Origin: Cladosporium sp. IMV 00045
Taxonomy: Eukaryota > Ascomycota > Dothideomycetes > Cladosporiales > Cladosporiaceae
Assembly: GCA_001931905.2 (NCBI GenBank)
Contig: MSJI02000415.1
Coordinates: 1 to 35,186 of the forward strand
Length of the DNA stretch: 35,186 bases
Reading direction: 5' to 3'
Position numbers and translations under genes: made by a program. Shown here one piece after another: positions 9,840-19,600 of the stretch (positions within the stretch are counted from its first letter, which is position 1; each line of letters opens with the position of its first letter). Under the pieces are notes generated by a model. It worked only from the letters and a program-made list of their open reading frames with translations. It had not been told where the DNA came from and searched no databases.

Positions 9840-10348
9840 GGTTGGCGTTTGGTTTTCTTGTTTTCTTTCTATGGTGTTTTCGCTCCTGGTCCAGTCTTTA
9901 AATTTGGTGTTATTGCAGTAGTTGGTGGTGGTATGACGGTGCGTAGAGTTGAGTGTTGGAGAGGATTCGAGACAGCGATTGCGCTCGTTGGTGGGGTTCG
10001 TTGGTGGAGGACTTCATCCCACTCTTCGCTTCCTGTTACCTGCCTGCTTACGATAGACCAGGTACCATGCAGAACACCATTGTGCACTGTATTAATCCTC
10101 TACCAGATTGGAAATGGTTAAACTACTCTCGCACATGCAGACCAAATAAATTGCAATGATTGCCACTGACATGTCTCGACAGGCTGCGTGGCATCGCAGT
10201 TCTGCAAGCATAGTTACTCATCATGCATCACGAGAGGCGGTGTCCCCTAGTAGTGTTCAACTCAGCAGCAGGTTTGGGTTAAAAGCCACCAAACACGACG
10301 GATGATACCACGAAATCAGCAATCACAACTTCTATCACCCTCGTCAAA
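9840..10348. promoter_or_regulatory. divergent promoter region, NAA38 and glycosyltransferase
   Basis: 509 bp between divergent start codons at 9839 (minus) and 10349 (plus). Pyrimidine-rich stretches near 9855-9880 may be leader sequence of the minus-strand gene. No further gene, RNA or repeat was found. Confidence 0.5.
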
Positions 10349-11590
10349 ATGAAGGATCCCACAGGAACCAAGCCTTTGCCATATGCCCTGGCCCCCGTCC
10401 CCTCGACGGAGTCTCTGCCATCATCATTGACATACCCAAAGCCACCCACAACCTCGAAGAACATCTTCGCATTCTGGCATTCAGGAATCGAGAACTTGCC
10501 CCCCTACCTCCTCCGCAACGTGATTGCCTGGGATCAGCGCTTCTCGCCCCTCGGCTGGACCATCTACGTCCTGAACACAGTCGAGAACTCCACCCTAAAC
10601 GTCTCCAACTTCATCGACATCAGCGACCCAACCGTAGTACCCGCCATCTTCAACAAAGGCGGTCTCAGCGGCACCTTCGCTTCCCAACACACCTCAGACC
10701 TCACGCGCTACCCCTTGCTCCTGAAATACGGCGGCCTGTACCTGGACGTCGGCATTGTGCAATTCGGCGACTGGGACCGCCTATGGACCGAACACATCGG
10801 CAACGAAGCCTCGCCCTACGACTTCGCCGGATTCACACTTGGAGCACCACCCGAAGGTCTTTCCATCCCTAACTTCGCTTTCATGGCCACGCCAAACAAC
10901 CCTCTAGTACAGCGCGCGCACAAAATCCTGCTCAAGCTATGGGAAGGCAAAACCAGTACTGCAGGCATGCACGCGCACCCTCTGGTAAACCACGTACCTC
11001 TCATGGCCGTGCCGGCAGAAGTCCAAGCCGAGAAAACCAACAGCAGCACGGCACAAAATCGGGACGACGACGCGACCCTCAACGACCACACCATGACCGA
11101 CTACGCGATCCAAATCCAAGCCATGGGCGCCGCGCAACGCTGGCAGGACCCCTCGCCCTCCTCCCCCTGGGACGGGCCCCGCTACGTGCGCGAAAAGTGC
11201 TGGCTCTACAACATGGTCGAGTCGGCGTACGTCTCCGAGCAGCTGTGCGGGTGGAGCGGGCGGCGGGCTTTCGACTTGCTCTCCCTTTCTATGCCCGCGG
11301 AAGGCGAAGCGGAAAGCGTAGACCAGGTTCTGGCGAGGCGAATTGTGGAGGAGAGCGTGGCGCGCAGCTGGTGTTTGAAGCTCATGCATGGATTTTCTGC
11401 AAGGTTGTTTGGGGGTGATACGTTGGGGATTTTGTGGAGGAAGAATCTGGGTAGTGATGCGAGGGAGGGCACGTATGCGGCTTGGTTGCGCTGGGCGCAG
11501 GTCAATTGTGTGCAGGAGGGGCTTTTGGAGAGGTTGGATGTGCCGGTTTATGAGCCTACGAGGGTGGCGAGGTTGGAGGATTTTCTTTGA
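10349..11590 (+). CDS. capsular-polysaccharide-synthesis-type glycosyltransferase
   Basis: Single-exon 413-aa protein of the fungal Caps_synth / Gly_transf_sug group. Near residue 36 comes KNIFAFWHSGIENLPPYL (the IWxxWxxG-like opening of the fold), then a helical linker and LTRYPLLLKYGGLYLDVGIV. Asp133 in YLDVG is at the position of the DXD metal/nucleotide-sugar motif, though the second Asp is Gly, as in the YADxG form of this family. QFGDWDRLW follows. The middle part (FAFMATPNNPLVQRAHKI) is also typical. There is no N-terminal signal anchor or other clear membrane segment, so the protein may be cytosolic, or the true start could lie in an unseen upstream exon. Donor and acceptor sugars cannot be told. 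No other cell-wall or capsule gene is adjacent. Confidence 0.72.
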   Translation: MKDPTGTKPLPYALAPVPSTESLPSSLTYPKPPTTSKNIFAFWHSGIENLPPYLLRNVIAWDQRFSPLGWTIYVLNTVENSTLNVSNFIDISDPTVVPAIFNKGGLSGTFASQHTSDLTRYPLLLKYGGLYLDVGIVQFGDWDRLWTEHIGNEASPYDFAGFTLGAPPEGLSIPNFAFMATPNNPLVQRAHKILLKLWEGKTSTAGMHAHPLVNHVPLMAVPAEVQAEKTNSSTAQNRDDDATLNDHTMTDYAIQIQAMGAAQRWQDPSPSSPWDGPRYVREKCWLYNMVESAYVSEQLCGWSGRRAFDLLSLSMPAEGEAESVDQVLARRIVEESVARSWCLKLMHGFSARLFGGDTLGILWRKNLGSDAREGTYAAWLRWAQVNCVQEGLLERLDVPVYEPTRVARLEDFL

Positions 11591-11972
11591 GGGGAGGGGT
11601 TCGCGTGGGTGGTCGGCAACTGTGTACGATAGATAGTTCGGGCTCAGAGATCGTGCCATGATAGAGGAATAGCTGCCCGTTGGAGCATGTTTCCGAACAA
11701 TACAATGGTTACGTGGAACTGCCAATTCGAAGAGGGAAGAAGTCTGTCTGTATCCATGTCTCAGCTTCTACGTACAATACAAAACGCGGCAATAACTTTT
11801 ACCACAAATCCCAAGCAAAGCAAAGAAAAAACACCCTAACACCTCGCTCGCAAGCAAACACCCAAAAAGCCAATCCCGTCGGCGCCTTGATGGAAAGGCA
11901 GGCCCGCCCATATGCCTTCCCAAGTAGATAAGAAGAAAGAAAAAAAAAAAACCAAAAGCCCAATACACAACC
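11591..11972. other. convergent 3' intergenic region
   Basis: 382 bp between the convergent stops at 11590 and 11973. It holds the 3' UTRs of the glycosyltransferase and phosphatase genes. A run of 12 A residues occurs at 11940-11951, inside a purine-rich stretch. No gene is seen. Confidence 0.6.
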
Positions 11973-13749
11973 CTAAATCCCTTCCACCACCCTCCCGCCA
12001 TCGACAATCATAAGCTCATCGATCCTCTTCTCCGTATCCTGCCCACAGCACTCCACTCGTTTCCACGTAACGACCCTCCCGGAATTAGTATCCACCTCCC
12101 ACACTCTCACCCTGCGATGAAACCCGCCATAGCCCGCGTAGCCGCCAAAACCCGAACCGCCGGCATAGCACATCCAAGGACCCAAATGCGGCCTGTTCCC
12201 ATGGTGCGCGCTCTGCGGCTCACCCTCCGCATCGCGCCCCTGCACATCCGCCTCCCGGTGCGGGCGCAGCGCGCAGTAATCGTTGACGTGATCGTGCCCG
12301 CAGCCGACGGCGACGACGTTGGCGTCCACGAGGGCGTCGTAGAAGTGCGAGTTGAAATTCGGCGCGGTGACGCCTTCCTTCCACGCGCCGCCTTTGACGA
12401 GTAAGTCTTTCTCGCGGTACTCTGGGAGGGGGATGTGGATGAAGGCCAGGTCGAGGTGGATGTGTGAATATTTGGAGTGCGCTTGCTTGAGGCCCTCGGA
12501 GGTGGAGCGGAACCAGTCGATTTGGCTTGGTTTGAGCCAGTCGTAGCCTTTGTACTTTTTCTCGTCGGGGGTGAGGCTGTGCGTATCCAGCAGGTAGAGG
12601 GTTATGGCGCTGTGGTGGCCTGAGGAGGCGAGGACTTCAACGTAGTAGTTTCCTACGCCGTCGATTTGGTCGGGACCGGGCTGGGAGAGGCTGAAGGGGA
12701 GGGTCTGGAGGAGGGACATTTGCGCCGAGCGCGAGAGGTGGGCGCCTTCGTCGTCGTGGTTGCCGAAGATGGCGGCGTAGGGGATGGAGCGTTCGATCAG
12801 CGGGGCGGCGATTTTGAAGATCACGCTCTGCGTGTCGGGGGCTTGGGGTCCTTCTACTTGGTCTCCGGAGAGGACTACCAGGTCGGGGTTTTCGGAGTCG
12901 AGCACTCGCTCGATGAAGTCCAATGTGCGGACGTCGGCTTCGCAGTTGTCGGGTGGGACTACGTTTCCTGAAGCATCTATGGCGTCTCTGCAGACGCCTG
13001 CTCCGGTAGCCAGGTGCGCATCTGATACTTGCAAGATCTTGAATTTGCCGTCCTTGCGGACACGGGGAACGACCTCTTTGTGATCTCCGTGAGGTTGTCC
13101 ATGACGGGTGGACAAGCGAGGAGAGAGAATGTTTTTGTCCGCCTCAATCAATAATGGTGTCCGCGCAAGTGTCCAGCCAGGCCTAGGATCGACAGCGTCC
13201 GCTCCGAAGAGCACATCAACGCTGGTCACGGCCTTGTCCGAATCACTGTCGTGTCGGTGGTTGCTCCTCAAGATCCAGATTCCGCCCGGTCTGCTCTCCC
13301 ATTTCTCGCCTTGCTGTCCCTTTTCTCCCACACCTGGATCCAGTCTGCCGATCTTGACACCAACAACGATCTTATCCTCAGCTGACAGCTCTTCCTCTTT
13401 CTTCCTCTGCACGTGAACCCAAGCGCTCTTGACCCATCCTGAATTAAGGTAGAGGTCCTTCTCGACACGGTGCCATTTGTCCTGATCCAAGCGGCAGCTG
13501 GAGAGAGGGTTGACGGAGGAACAGAATGCGACGGTAATATCGGTTATTACGAATCCGACATGGTGAGTCGGTAGTGCCGAGTGGATGCTCGTAGGGAGGA
13601 CGCGGTAGCGGGAGTCGGCGATGAAGACGAGCAGGCAGACCAGTACAACGAAGGCGCAGACTTGTGTGAGCGCGCGGGTCTTGTGATATTGTCAGTGATG
13701 AGTTTCGACTACGACTAGAGAGTAACACACGTACGATTCGTTTAGCCAT
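11973..13749 (-). CDS. DCR2: Dcr2-like calcineurin-type phosphoesterase, membrane anchored
   Basis: Two exons: 13735-13749 (only MAKRI) and 11973-13679, joined across a 55-nt intron (donor GTACGT, acceptor AAG) and giving 573 aa, close to yeast Dcr2. The joined N-terminus reads MAKRITRALTQVCAFVVLVC and continues LLVFIADSRY, a basic cap followed by one hydrophobic segment, so a type II signal anchor. The metallophosphoesterase motifs come in order: KILQVSDAHLATG, LVVLSGDQVEG, YAAIFGNHDDEG, LAFIHIPLPEY and VVAVGCGHDHVNDYC, providing the Asp, His, Asn and His metal ligands. In yeast, Dcr2 counters the unfolded-protein-response sensor Ire1 and promotes Sic1 turnover; that role is borrowed from the family. 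Without the small first exon the protein would lack both a Met start and the anchor, so the spliced model is preferred. Confidence 0.88.
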
Positions 13750-14155
13750 TCTGCTGGGTCGGGAGCTTGCTTTAGGTATTTATTCGACTCGACAGTAAGC
13801 GAGCGAGGCAGGGGGACGGAGATGTCTTGTTTACAGGATATTGTACAACTGTGTTTAGCAAACTTGCGCCATTCTCGATCATTGGAAGAGCATATCAACG
13901 CCTCCAGCCCAACGGTAAGTCGAGAAGAAAAGACGGTGTCACAGAGTGCACGCGAGCGCGAGAAGACGATGCTCCTACCCCCACAAGGTGCAGCCTCAAG
14001 CCGTCCTTGTGAACCCTTGATCTGCCCCAGACGGAGTTTGTGAATGTCGATCATAGAAAGTCTAGCCATAGCCATTCACCTCACACCCTAAATAGGTAGC
14101 TAAGAAAATAATACCTCGAATTGCTACACAGCTACCCGATCGATCAACAGTCTAT
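13750..14155. promoter_or_regulatory. divergent promoter region, DCR2-like and TRM61-like genes
   Basis: 406 bp between divergent starts (13749 minus, 14156 plus). Short ATG-initiated frames occur inside but none has coding character or recognised similarity. The sequence just before 14156 is AT-rich. Nothing else is seen. Confidence 0.5.
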
Positions 14156-15415
14156 ATGAGCCTATCGAGGCACTCCTCCCGCCGAGCTGGTCCCAGTCTT
14201 AGGCTCCTCCGCCCTCAATGCCGTCGCAACTATGCAGACACTCGACCCTTCGCCGTCGGTGACCATGTGATCCTTCGTCCGGCATGGCAACGCGACGGCC
14301 CAGGAGTGCTTCGAGGACCTCTCACGCCCGGCAAAAGAATTGAAACACACAAGGGAATTATTCAACACGATGATATAATCGGCAAGCGAGTGCGCGGGCG
14401 TGTTCCCACCCAGTTGCCGAAATTGGGCAAAGAAGGCCCAGATTTCAGATTGCAGGAGTGCTCTTTGGACGAATACGTGCGGCTCAGCAGGAGGATGGTC
14501 ACGCCTATATACCCTGCGGACGCTAACTTGATTGTGAGCCTGTTGGACCTACACCCAGACGTGTACGATGTGGAGGACGTGGGCCGAGAGAAGTTGGAAA
14601 TCCTCGAGGCCGGCACTGGACATGGCGGATTGACGCTCCATTTAAGTCGAGCGATCCATGCCGCGAACCCACCTAGACCGAAGATCTCAGAAGATGAAGA
14701 ACCCGAGAAGAAAACCGCAGACATCGAAGCATGGAAAGCCCGCCGACAGGCCGTGATACATACAATCGACGTCGCACCGCAATATTCCGAGCACGCGGAA
14801 AAAACGATCTCCATCTTCCGCCGTGGCCAGTATGTGAACAACATCGATTTCCACGTCGGCTCTGTCAGCGACTGGGTCACCTCAACCCTGCCGGAGCGAA
14901 ACAACGAGCCTTTCCTCTCGCACGCCTTCCTCGACCTGCCGAACGCAGATACGCACGTCGCGACCGTAGCAGAGGCGCTGAAGATCGACGGAACACTGAT
15001 CGTGTTCAACCCGAGCATCACGCAAATCACAGAGTGTATTCTCAAGATCAAGCAGGAAAGGATTCCTCTCGACGTCGACACCGTCATCGAATTGGGCGTC
15101 AACGGCGGCTCAGGAGGCAGGGAGTGGGATGTGAGGCCCGTATACCCGCGCGTGCCAAAATCTCAACAAGTCACGCCAGAGCCTGCGACAGAGGTAGAGT
15201 CTGCGACAGAGGCAGAGTCTGCGGCGGAAGAGGAGCCCGCTGGACCTCAAGCTGAACAAGAGAGTCGCGATGAAGAACAAAAGCAAGCTCAAACTCCTCC
15301 TGCATCCGAGCCCGCGAAGGAAGGCAAAATGGCTATGGTCTGCAGGCCCAAGGTCGGTGACAGGATCTTTGGAGGTGGCTTTTTGGCGGTGTTCAAGAAG
15401 CAGCGTCTTCAATGA
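14156..15415 (+). CDS. mitochondrial tRNA (adenine-58-N1)-methyltransferase, Trm61/GCD14-like
   Basis: Single-exon 419-aa Rossmann-fold methyltransferase. The first 25 residues (MSLSRHSSRRAGPSLRLLRP) are rich in Arg and Ser with no acids, so a mitochondrial presequence is likely. A small beta-rich N-terminal domain follows (FAVGDHVILRP, then KGIIQHDDIIGKRV), as in TrmI/Trm61. Motif I is LEILEAGTGHGGLTLHLSRA (about residue 144), preceded by YPADANLIVSLLDLHP. Motif II/III elements are IHTIDVAPQYSEHA and FLDLPNADTHV, with AEALKIDGTLIVFNPSITQI as motif V. A low-complexity Glu/Ala/Thr stretch (residues about 340-385, with an 18-nt tandem repeat at 15185-15220) precedes the conserved end MVCRPKVGDRIFGGGFLAVF. 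It resembles TRMT61B-type enzymes more than the nuclear Trm61, because of the presequence and the lack of an obvious Trm6 partner. Target base is by family. Confidence 0.8.
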   Translation: MSLSRHSSRRAGPSLRLLRPQCRRNYADTRPFAVGDHVILRPAWQRDGPGVLRGPLTPGKRIETHKGIIQHDDIIGKRVRGRVPTQLPKLGKEGPDFRLQECSLDEYVRLSRRMVTPIYPADANLIVSLLDLHPDVYDVEDVGREKLEILEAGTGHGGLTLHLSRAIHAANPPRPKISEDEEPEKKTADIEAWKARRQAVIHTIDVAPQYSEHAEKTISIFRRGQYVNNIDFHVGSVSDWVTSTLPERNNEPFLSHAFLDLPNADTHVATVAEALKIDGTLIVFNPSITQITECILKIKQERIPLDVDTVIELGVNGGSGGREWDVRPVYPRVPKSQQVTPEPATEVESATEAESAAEEEPAGPQAEQESRDEEQKQAQTPPASEPAKEGKMAMVCRPKVGDRIFGGGFLAVFKKQRLQ

Positions 15416-16906
15416 GGTGATGTCATTGGTCTCTGTATATATATTTGTAATATTATGCTGTACAATACGATGCTCGCATTCAACGTTTATGTTCTTTGCA
15501 ATGTTTTACATGTATTGTTAGTGGTGGTATCGATGTTGCCGCCACAGCGGTATGCCTCAGGCGTGAGAAAGCTTGGCGACCCTCGACTTCACTTCCATCC
15601 CATTAACAGCGTCACTTCTCTTCCTAATTCGTTTGCTGCAAAGCAACGATTGCCTCTTGAGACTGGTGTGGATACAACTGTCCATGCTGCTCTTGAATCC
15701 CAAACAAACACGAACAAAATGAAGAATCGGCAAGTGTCATGCTGAACTACCTATGTTCCAACTCGCGGCTTCGATCTCAGGTGCCAAGATCGGACGCCTG
15801 TTACTTTGTTGACAGTCGAGGTCGAGGTCAGTTGCAGGTGAGACGGCAGTCTGTAGAGGTGTATTTTGACATAAGTTTGCGTGCACCGAGTTCATCGAAC
15901 GTAAGCTGTATTATCTCACTTAAGTTCTTCTCCAGGGAAGTCGCTTGCTTGCATAGAATGATGCTGATAACTATGATCAGGGTTTCTGAGCCAAAAAATC
16001 GCAACTCGCACCGAAGCCCTATTCTGCAGAGTCCTCGCCCAACTATGTGGCGGCCTTGTCTCAAAGCGGTACGCGGCTACGTGGCGCGAGAGTCGACCAT
16101 GTCGTCTCGATGGATCTGCAAAGCAACACCACCAGTGCATCGCGCGCGCGCGCTTGTGTGTGAGGAGCTGACACTGGATGCTTGAATCGATAGACTGTGC
16201 CAGCATGCCACCAGAGATTGCTTTTCTGTCAAGGACACGACCCTGGAAGCATCCTGCCCTTGCCATACATCCCCGATTGTACCCAATGCCTTTGCGAAGA
16301 TGCGCACACTGATATCATGGAATTCCGGCAACGGAGATCGAAGCCCTGATCGACAAACATCGTACTGTGTGGCCGTGCCGTTGGTAGTAATCTTCAAGAA
16401 TTACACATGCAGGAACTGTACACAAAATGGGCTATCCACAAGCCATGGAGATTGACGGGTCAAAATTCACCTGCAGCGTCCCGTCACGTGCTTTGGACAA
16501 TAGCGGTCGCGCCTTCCCCAACAATTGCTGCACCTCGTCTGTCACATGTCATCTGCTCGCGACATAAGTGCGCCAATTTTGTTGAACGCCTCGCTCAACT
16601 TCTTCCACTGACGACCACAAACTTCCAACCAACACCCACCTAACACACGACCAACACCAACTTACACTGCGACAAACGTTAACAACACTATCCTGAACTA
16701 CCTCTTCAAGCCTGTTCGAAGGGAAAATCGCCCAGCTCGATTCTCTTGTCAACCGTGCGCACTCCGCACGAACATCTAACCTCACTTCACCGATCGCGCG
16801 AGCTGATTCGCTGCGCACCCCAACTGCAGTTGCCTTGCACCTCAACAGCTACGACGTCGATCTCTGAGACCATACCAACGGGCTCTGCTGTCTCTGCTTG
16901 GACTTG
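15416..16906. other. long intergenic region, promoter and leader of the 17005 gene
   Basis: About 1.5 kb with no convincing gene. Short open frames on both strands lack family similarity, splice support and codon bias. A CG dinucleotide run followed by a TG run lies at 16140-16160. A CACGTG E-box-like hexamer is at about 16486. From about 16600 to the start at 17005 the plus strand becomes strongly C/A/T-rich and poor in ATG, as in a long fungal 5' leader, so the transcript of the 17005 gene probably starts in this zone. Confidence 0.5.
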
Positions 16907-16957
16907 GTACGTTGACATTGCTCCAGCATTGAACTCAACCCTTTTCTGATCGAACAG
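16907..16957 (+). other. candidate 5' UTR intron of the 17005 gene
   Basis: 51-nt interval with donor GTACGT, CTGAT branch site 11 nt before the end and acceptor ACAG, all matching introns elsewhere in the window. After removal the frame leading into the ATG at 17005 is open back to about 16807 but contains no in-frame ATG, so the intron is best placed in the 5' UTR. Confidence 0.5.
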
Positions 16958-17004
16958 GTCCCACCAGCACAACTTACCAGAACCGCCAAGTCAACTCGAA
17001 CACC

Positions 17005-17921
17005 ATGGCAGGTCGTTTCCAAGTCTTCGAATCCTCCTCGATTGTCCTGCATGGCCTCGAAGGCCAGTTCGATGTCTCTTCGCACCGCGATGCTATCCTC
17101 AATGGGACGTTGAAGCCCTTCACCAGTAGCAAAGTCATGAACTCTATCAAGCTCGTCGCTACTACACTGCACGAGCAAATGCGACTCAGCCCAGATTTGT
17201 ATTCACGGGTATGGTATACAGCGAATCTCTACGGGTATGACGCTAACAAGATCAGGTGCGCCTTGGAGAATCTTCCATCTCTTGGTTCCTGTGCGCTATG
17301 CACCGCATTGTTCCGCCGCGAACCTCGCAGACGAGTCTGTCAGGAAGCATGGGTACCACTGCGCCGATCGAGTCTCTATCTTCCATGCCACCGTGGCACA
17401 AAGATAGAAATCCCAGCATCCCGATTGCAGAGGATGAAGACAAACTCCCAGATTTCGATGCCGAAGACATGCTTCCATTGTGCTACTGGGAAAGTCTGTA
17501 TTATGCGGTGGTTGCGGAGATCCACGTCTTCTACCTCGACACTGAGAAACGCTACCGCCACCCGTTCCACAGGGCGAACACCATTCTCCACAACGAGGGC
17601 CATGACAGCCACAATAAGGGCCCAGTCACACCCTTGCTTCTCATGAAGGTCTTGGAGACTTGCTGGGACATGATGATGAACCCACTGCTCATCGACTCTC
17701 TCGATTACGCCGTCAAGCAACGCGAGGCCTGGCTTGACAAGGGAGATATCCCGACTGTTGAGGAAGTCTTGATGCAGAACGGCCTCGCCAATTTCAATGC
17801 CTTGTCCTGGGCTCACATCATGCACATGCTGGCTGAGAAATACGCCCAAGACGTCAAGATCGCAGTCAGGAGCAATGTCGTCGGCGTTCCCTTCATGCTT
17901 GATCTCAAGGAAACCATGTAG
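17005..17921 (+). CDS. uncharacterised protein, N-terminal frame ending at an in-frame TAG
   Basis: Two exons, 17005-17208 and 17256-17921, with a 47-nt intron (donor GTATGG, branch GCTAAC, acceptor TCAG), phase 0; 289 aa to the TAG at 17919-17921. I recognise no domain. The sequence looks like a folded, mostly helical protein: an N-terminal segment of about 68 residues beginning MAGRFQVFESSSIVLHGLEG, a Pro/Ser linker with an acidic patch (EDEDKLPDFDAEDM), then a Trp/Tyr/Met-rich helical region including YWESLYYAVVAEIHVFYLD and LLLMKVLETCWDMMMNPLL. It has no signal peptide or clear membrane span. The same reading frame continues directly after the TAG for another 288 codons (see 17946-18788), so this may be only the N-terminal half of a 578-residue protein. 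The start is supported by the C/A-rich leader. Confidence 0.65.
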
Positions 17922-17945
17922 ATCCGCCTCTCAGAGCGCCTGGAG

Positions 17946-18788
17946 ATGTCCCAGCAGCAGCAACAGCTGCCCGGCACTACCATCGATACCAATGTCACCC
18001 CGAGACGCAAGCCTGTTCCGTTTCAGCACTCTTCATCCAGTGACCAAGTTCGCATCCGGAGCGAACTCGACCCAGCCATTCGCGACAGCACCATTTCTGT
18101 GAACCCAGGTGCACAGTATCTGCCTTCGCCGGCGACCATGCCGTCAGCTCCGCCGCACCAGAGTTTCCAAAGCCTTCAGAGCCTCCACAATCAGCCCGTC
18201 TACCAGAGCTCTGCTTCCTCCGGCAACGCAAGCATCCAGCGCTTCCCATCCTTCGACCAACCGCAACAGCTCCCTTCGCTGCCGCCGCAGACCCAGGGCG
18301 AAGGATTCGACCTCGAGAACACCGAGGACATGCCCACCATCAGACGCATGCGTGCCACAGCTCGCCCAGCGACCTCCCCAAGCACCCCGCCGCCAGAGCG
18401 CATCGGCACCATTCGCTCCAACACCGCCCCAACCGGCCTAGCGCCGTTCGCCACACCGGAACCAATGCCCTTCGGTGGAAGTTTCGACCCCCTGAACCCC
18501 ATTCCCCGCACCGGCGCCGAGCAGCGCTACGTCTCGGCCGGCGGCCACACCCCCCTCCACGAGAGGGAGGTGATGCACGACTACTTCCTGCCGCCCGTGG
18601 ACCCGGCGGAGAACAAGACGTACAGCGCCAAGAAGGAGGAGCTGTACGCGCAGATCGACAGCAGAGAGCAGGCGGAGCACGTCGACCGCGTTGAGAAGGC
18701 CAGGAAGTCGGATGTGTCGCGCGAGGGTGGGCGCGAAAGGGGGATTTTCAAGAAGATGTTTTCCAGGAGCCACAGTGAGAATGAGTAA
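17946..18788 (+). CDS. C-terminal continuation of the 17005 gene (disordered, Q/P/S-rich)
   Basis: 280 codons from the ATG at 17946 to TAA at 18786-18788, in the same frame as the upstream gene and only 24 nt after its TAG; the eight codons between (IRLSERLE) are open and look coding. The first part is Gln/Ser/Pro-rich and probably disordered (SQQQQQLPGTT onward). Near residues 120-133 is GEGFDLENTEDMPTIRRMR. The last 80 residues are charged and helical (ENKTYSAKKEELYAQIDSRE), ending in a basic segment GIFKKMFSRSHSENE. No family is recognised. A separate gene here would have a 24-nt intergenic space, implausible in this genome, so I take it as part of the 17005 gene read by readthrough, an undetected splice, or made untranslatable by a nonsense change. 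The stop overlaps a GTAAGT at 18785-18790 that could act as a donor. Confidence 0.55.
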   Translation: MSQQQQQLPGTTIDTNVTPRRKPVPFQHSSSSDQVRIRSELDPAIRDSTISVNPGAQYLPSPATMPSAPPHQSFQSLQSLHNQPVYQSSASSGNASIQRFPSFDQPQQLPSLPPQTQGEGFDLENTEDMPTIRRMRATARPATSPSTPPPERIGTIRSNTAPTGLAPFATPEPMPFGGSFDPLNPIPRTGAEQRYVSAGGHTPLHEREVMHDYFLPPVDPAENKTYSAKKEELYAQIDSREQAEHVDRVEKARKSDVSREGGRERGIFKKMFSRSHSENE

Positions 18789-18853
18789 GTACTTTTTTCT
18801 TTTTCTTCCCCCTTCCCCCGGAGATTGGGCATGAAATCGGGTCGGGAGGGGAA

Positions 18854-19600
18854 GGTAGCTGCACAGCGGACATGGAGAAGTACGGTTTTGGGATAGGCTT
18901 AGCGTAGTTATTATAAGCCAATCGAATGAGTATCTCGGTGATTTACATTGATTTCAGTAGTTTGAGCGTGATGGTACTTGCACATGGAACACGGAGATCA
19001 GTGTTTTTGGGACAGGCTTAGAAGAAATATCATAAGCCAATCGAATGGTTATCTCAATGATTTGTATCGTTTTCAGCAGTCCAAGCGTGATGATACATGC
19101 ACCCGGGTAACTGGAGATAATTCAATTTTGATCAGGCTTTGGACGACTTTCCCAAGGCATTAATAGGCATGTTTTTGAAAATGCGAAAGATGGTAGCTGC
19201 ACTGTAGGCGACGGAGAAACGCGGTGCCTAGACTGACTTGATAGAATTATTTCAAGGCGGTGAATGGTTATCTCACTGGTCAATATCTGTTTTCAGTAAT
19301 TTGAGCTTCGTGGTACTTGCACCCAAGCCTCTTGAGATGGATAGGCTTGGTACCGCTATCTCAAGGCAGTAGTCAATGGGTATGCAGTTGGAAATGCAAA
19401 GGATGACAGCTGCGCCATAGCTTACGGAGAGACACTCTTGCTGGATCGATCATCTCAATGGAGAATAGCAATTTAGAATTGTGGGAGGAGATGATATTAC
19501 TACGAATCTCATGGAGAGACATGGATTTCGGACAGGCTCGTTACCTAGTATCGTCACATGTCGCTAACCGTAATTACCAAGACCCAAACCTGACATCACT
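18854..19600. repeat. diverged tandem array, about 120-bp units
   Basis: At least six units begin with a variant of GGTAGCTGCAC / GGTACTTGCAC at 18854, 18973, 19092, 19192, 19312 and 19405, so spacings are 119, 119, 100, 120 and 93 bp. Other shared blocks inside the units are a GGAGA box, TTTGGGAYAGGCTT, AAGCCAATCGAATGGTTATCTC, and a TTTTCAG followed by TTGAGCGTG before the next unit. A seventh, weaker unit begins near 19497, and an isolated unit edge (GAGCGTGCTGGTACCTGCAC) occurs at about 19722. The units have drifted a lot and no frame is open through them. No terminal inverted repeats or target duplications were seen. Confidence 0.65.

Noticed and set aside
10937..11725. Minus-strand open frame of 262 codons over the glycosyltransferase
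   Set aside because: High-GC shadow of the glycosyltransferase; Arg/Pro/His-rich and without recognisable motifs.
14362..15102. Minus-strand open frame of 246 codons over the methyltransferase gene
   Set aside because: Antisense shadow; the plus strand has a complete set of methyltransferase motifs.
17918..17966. Short intron starting at GTAGAT inside the ATG-TAG to remove the stop
   Set aside because: All nearby CAG acceptors give 37-49-nt introns that shift the frame, the donor is poor and there is no branch site.
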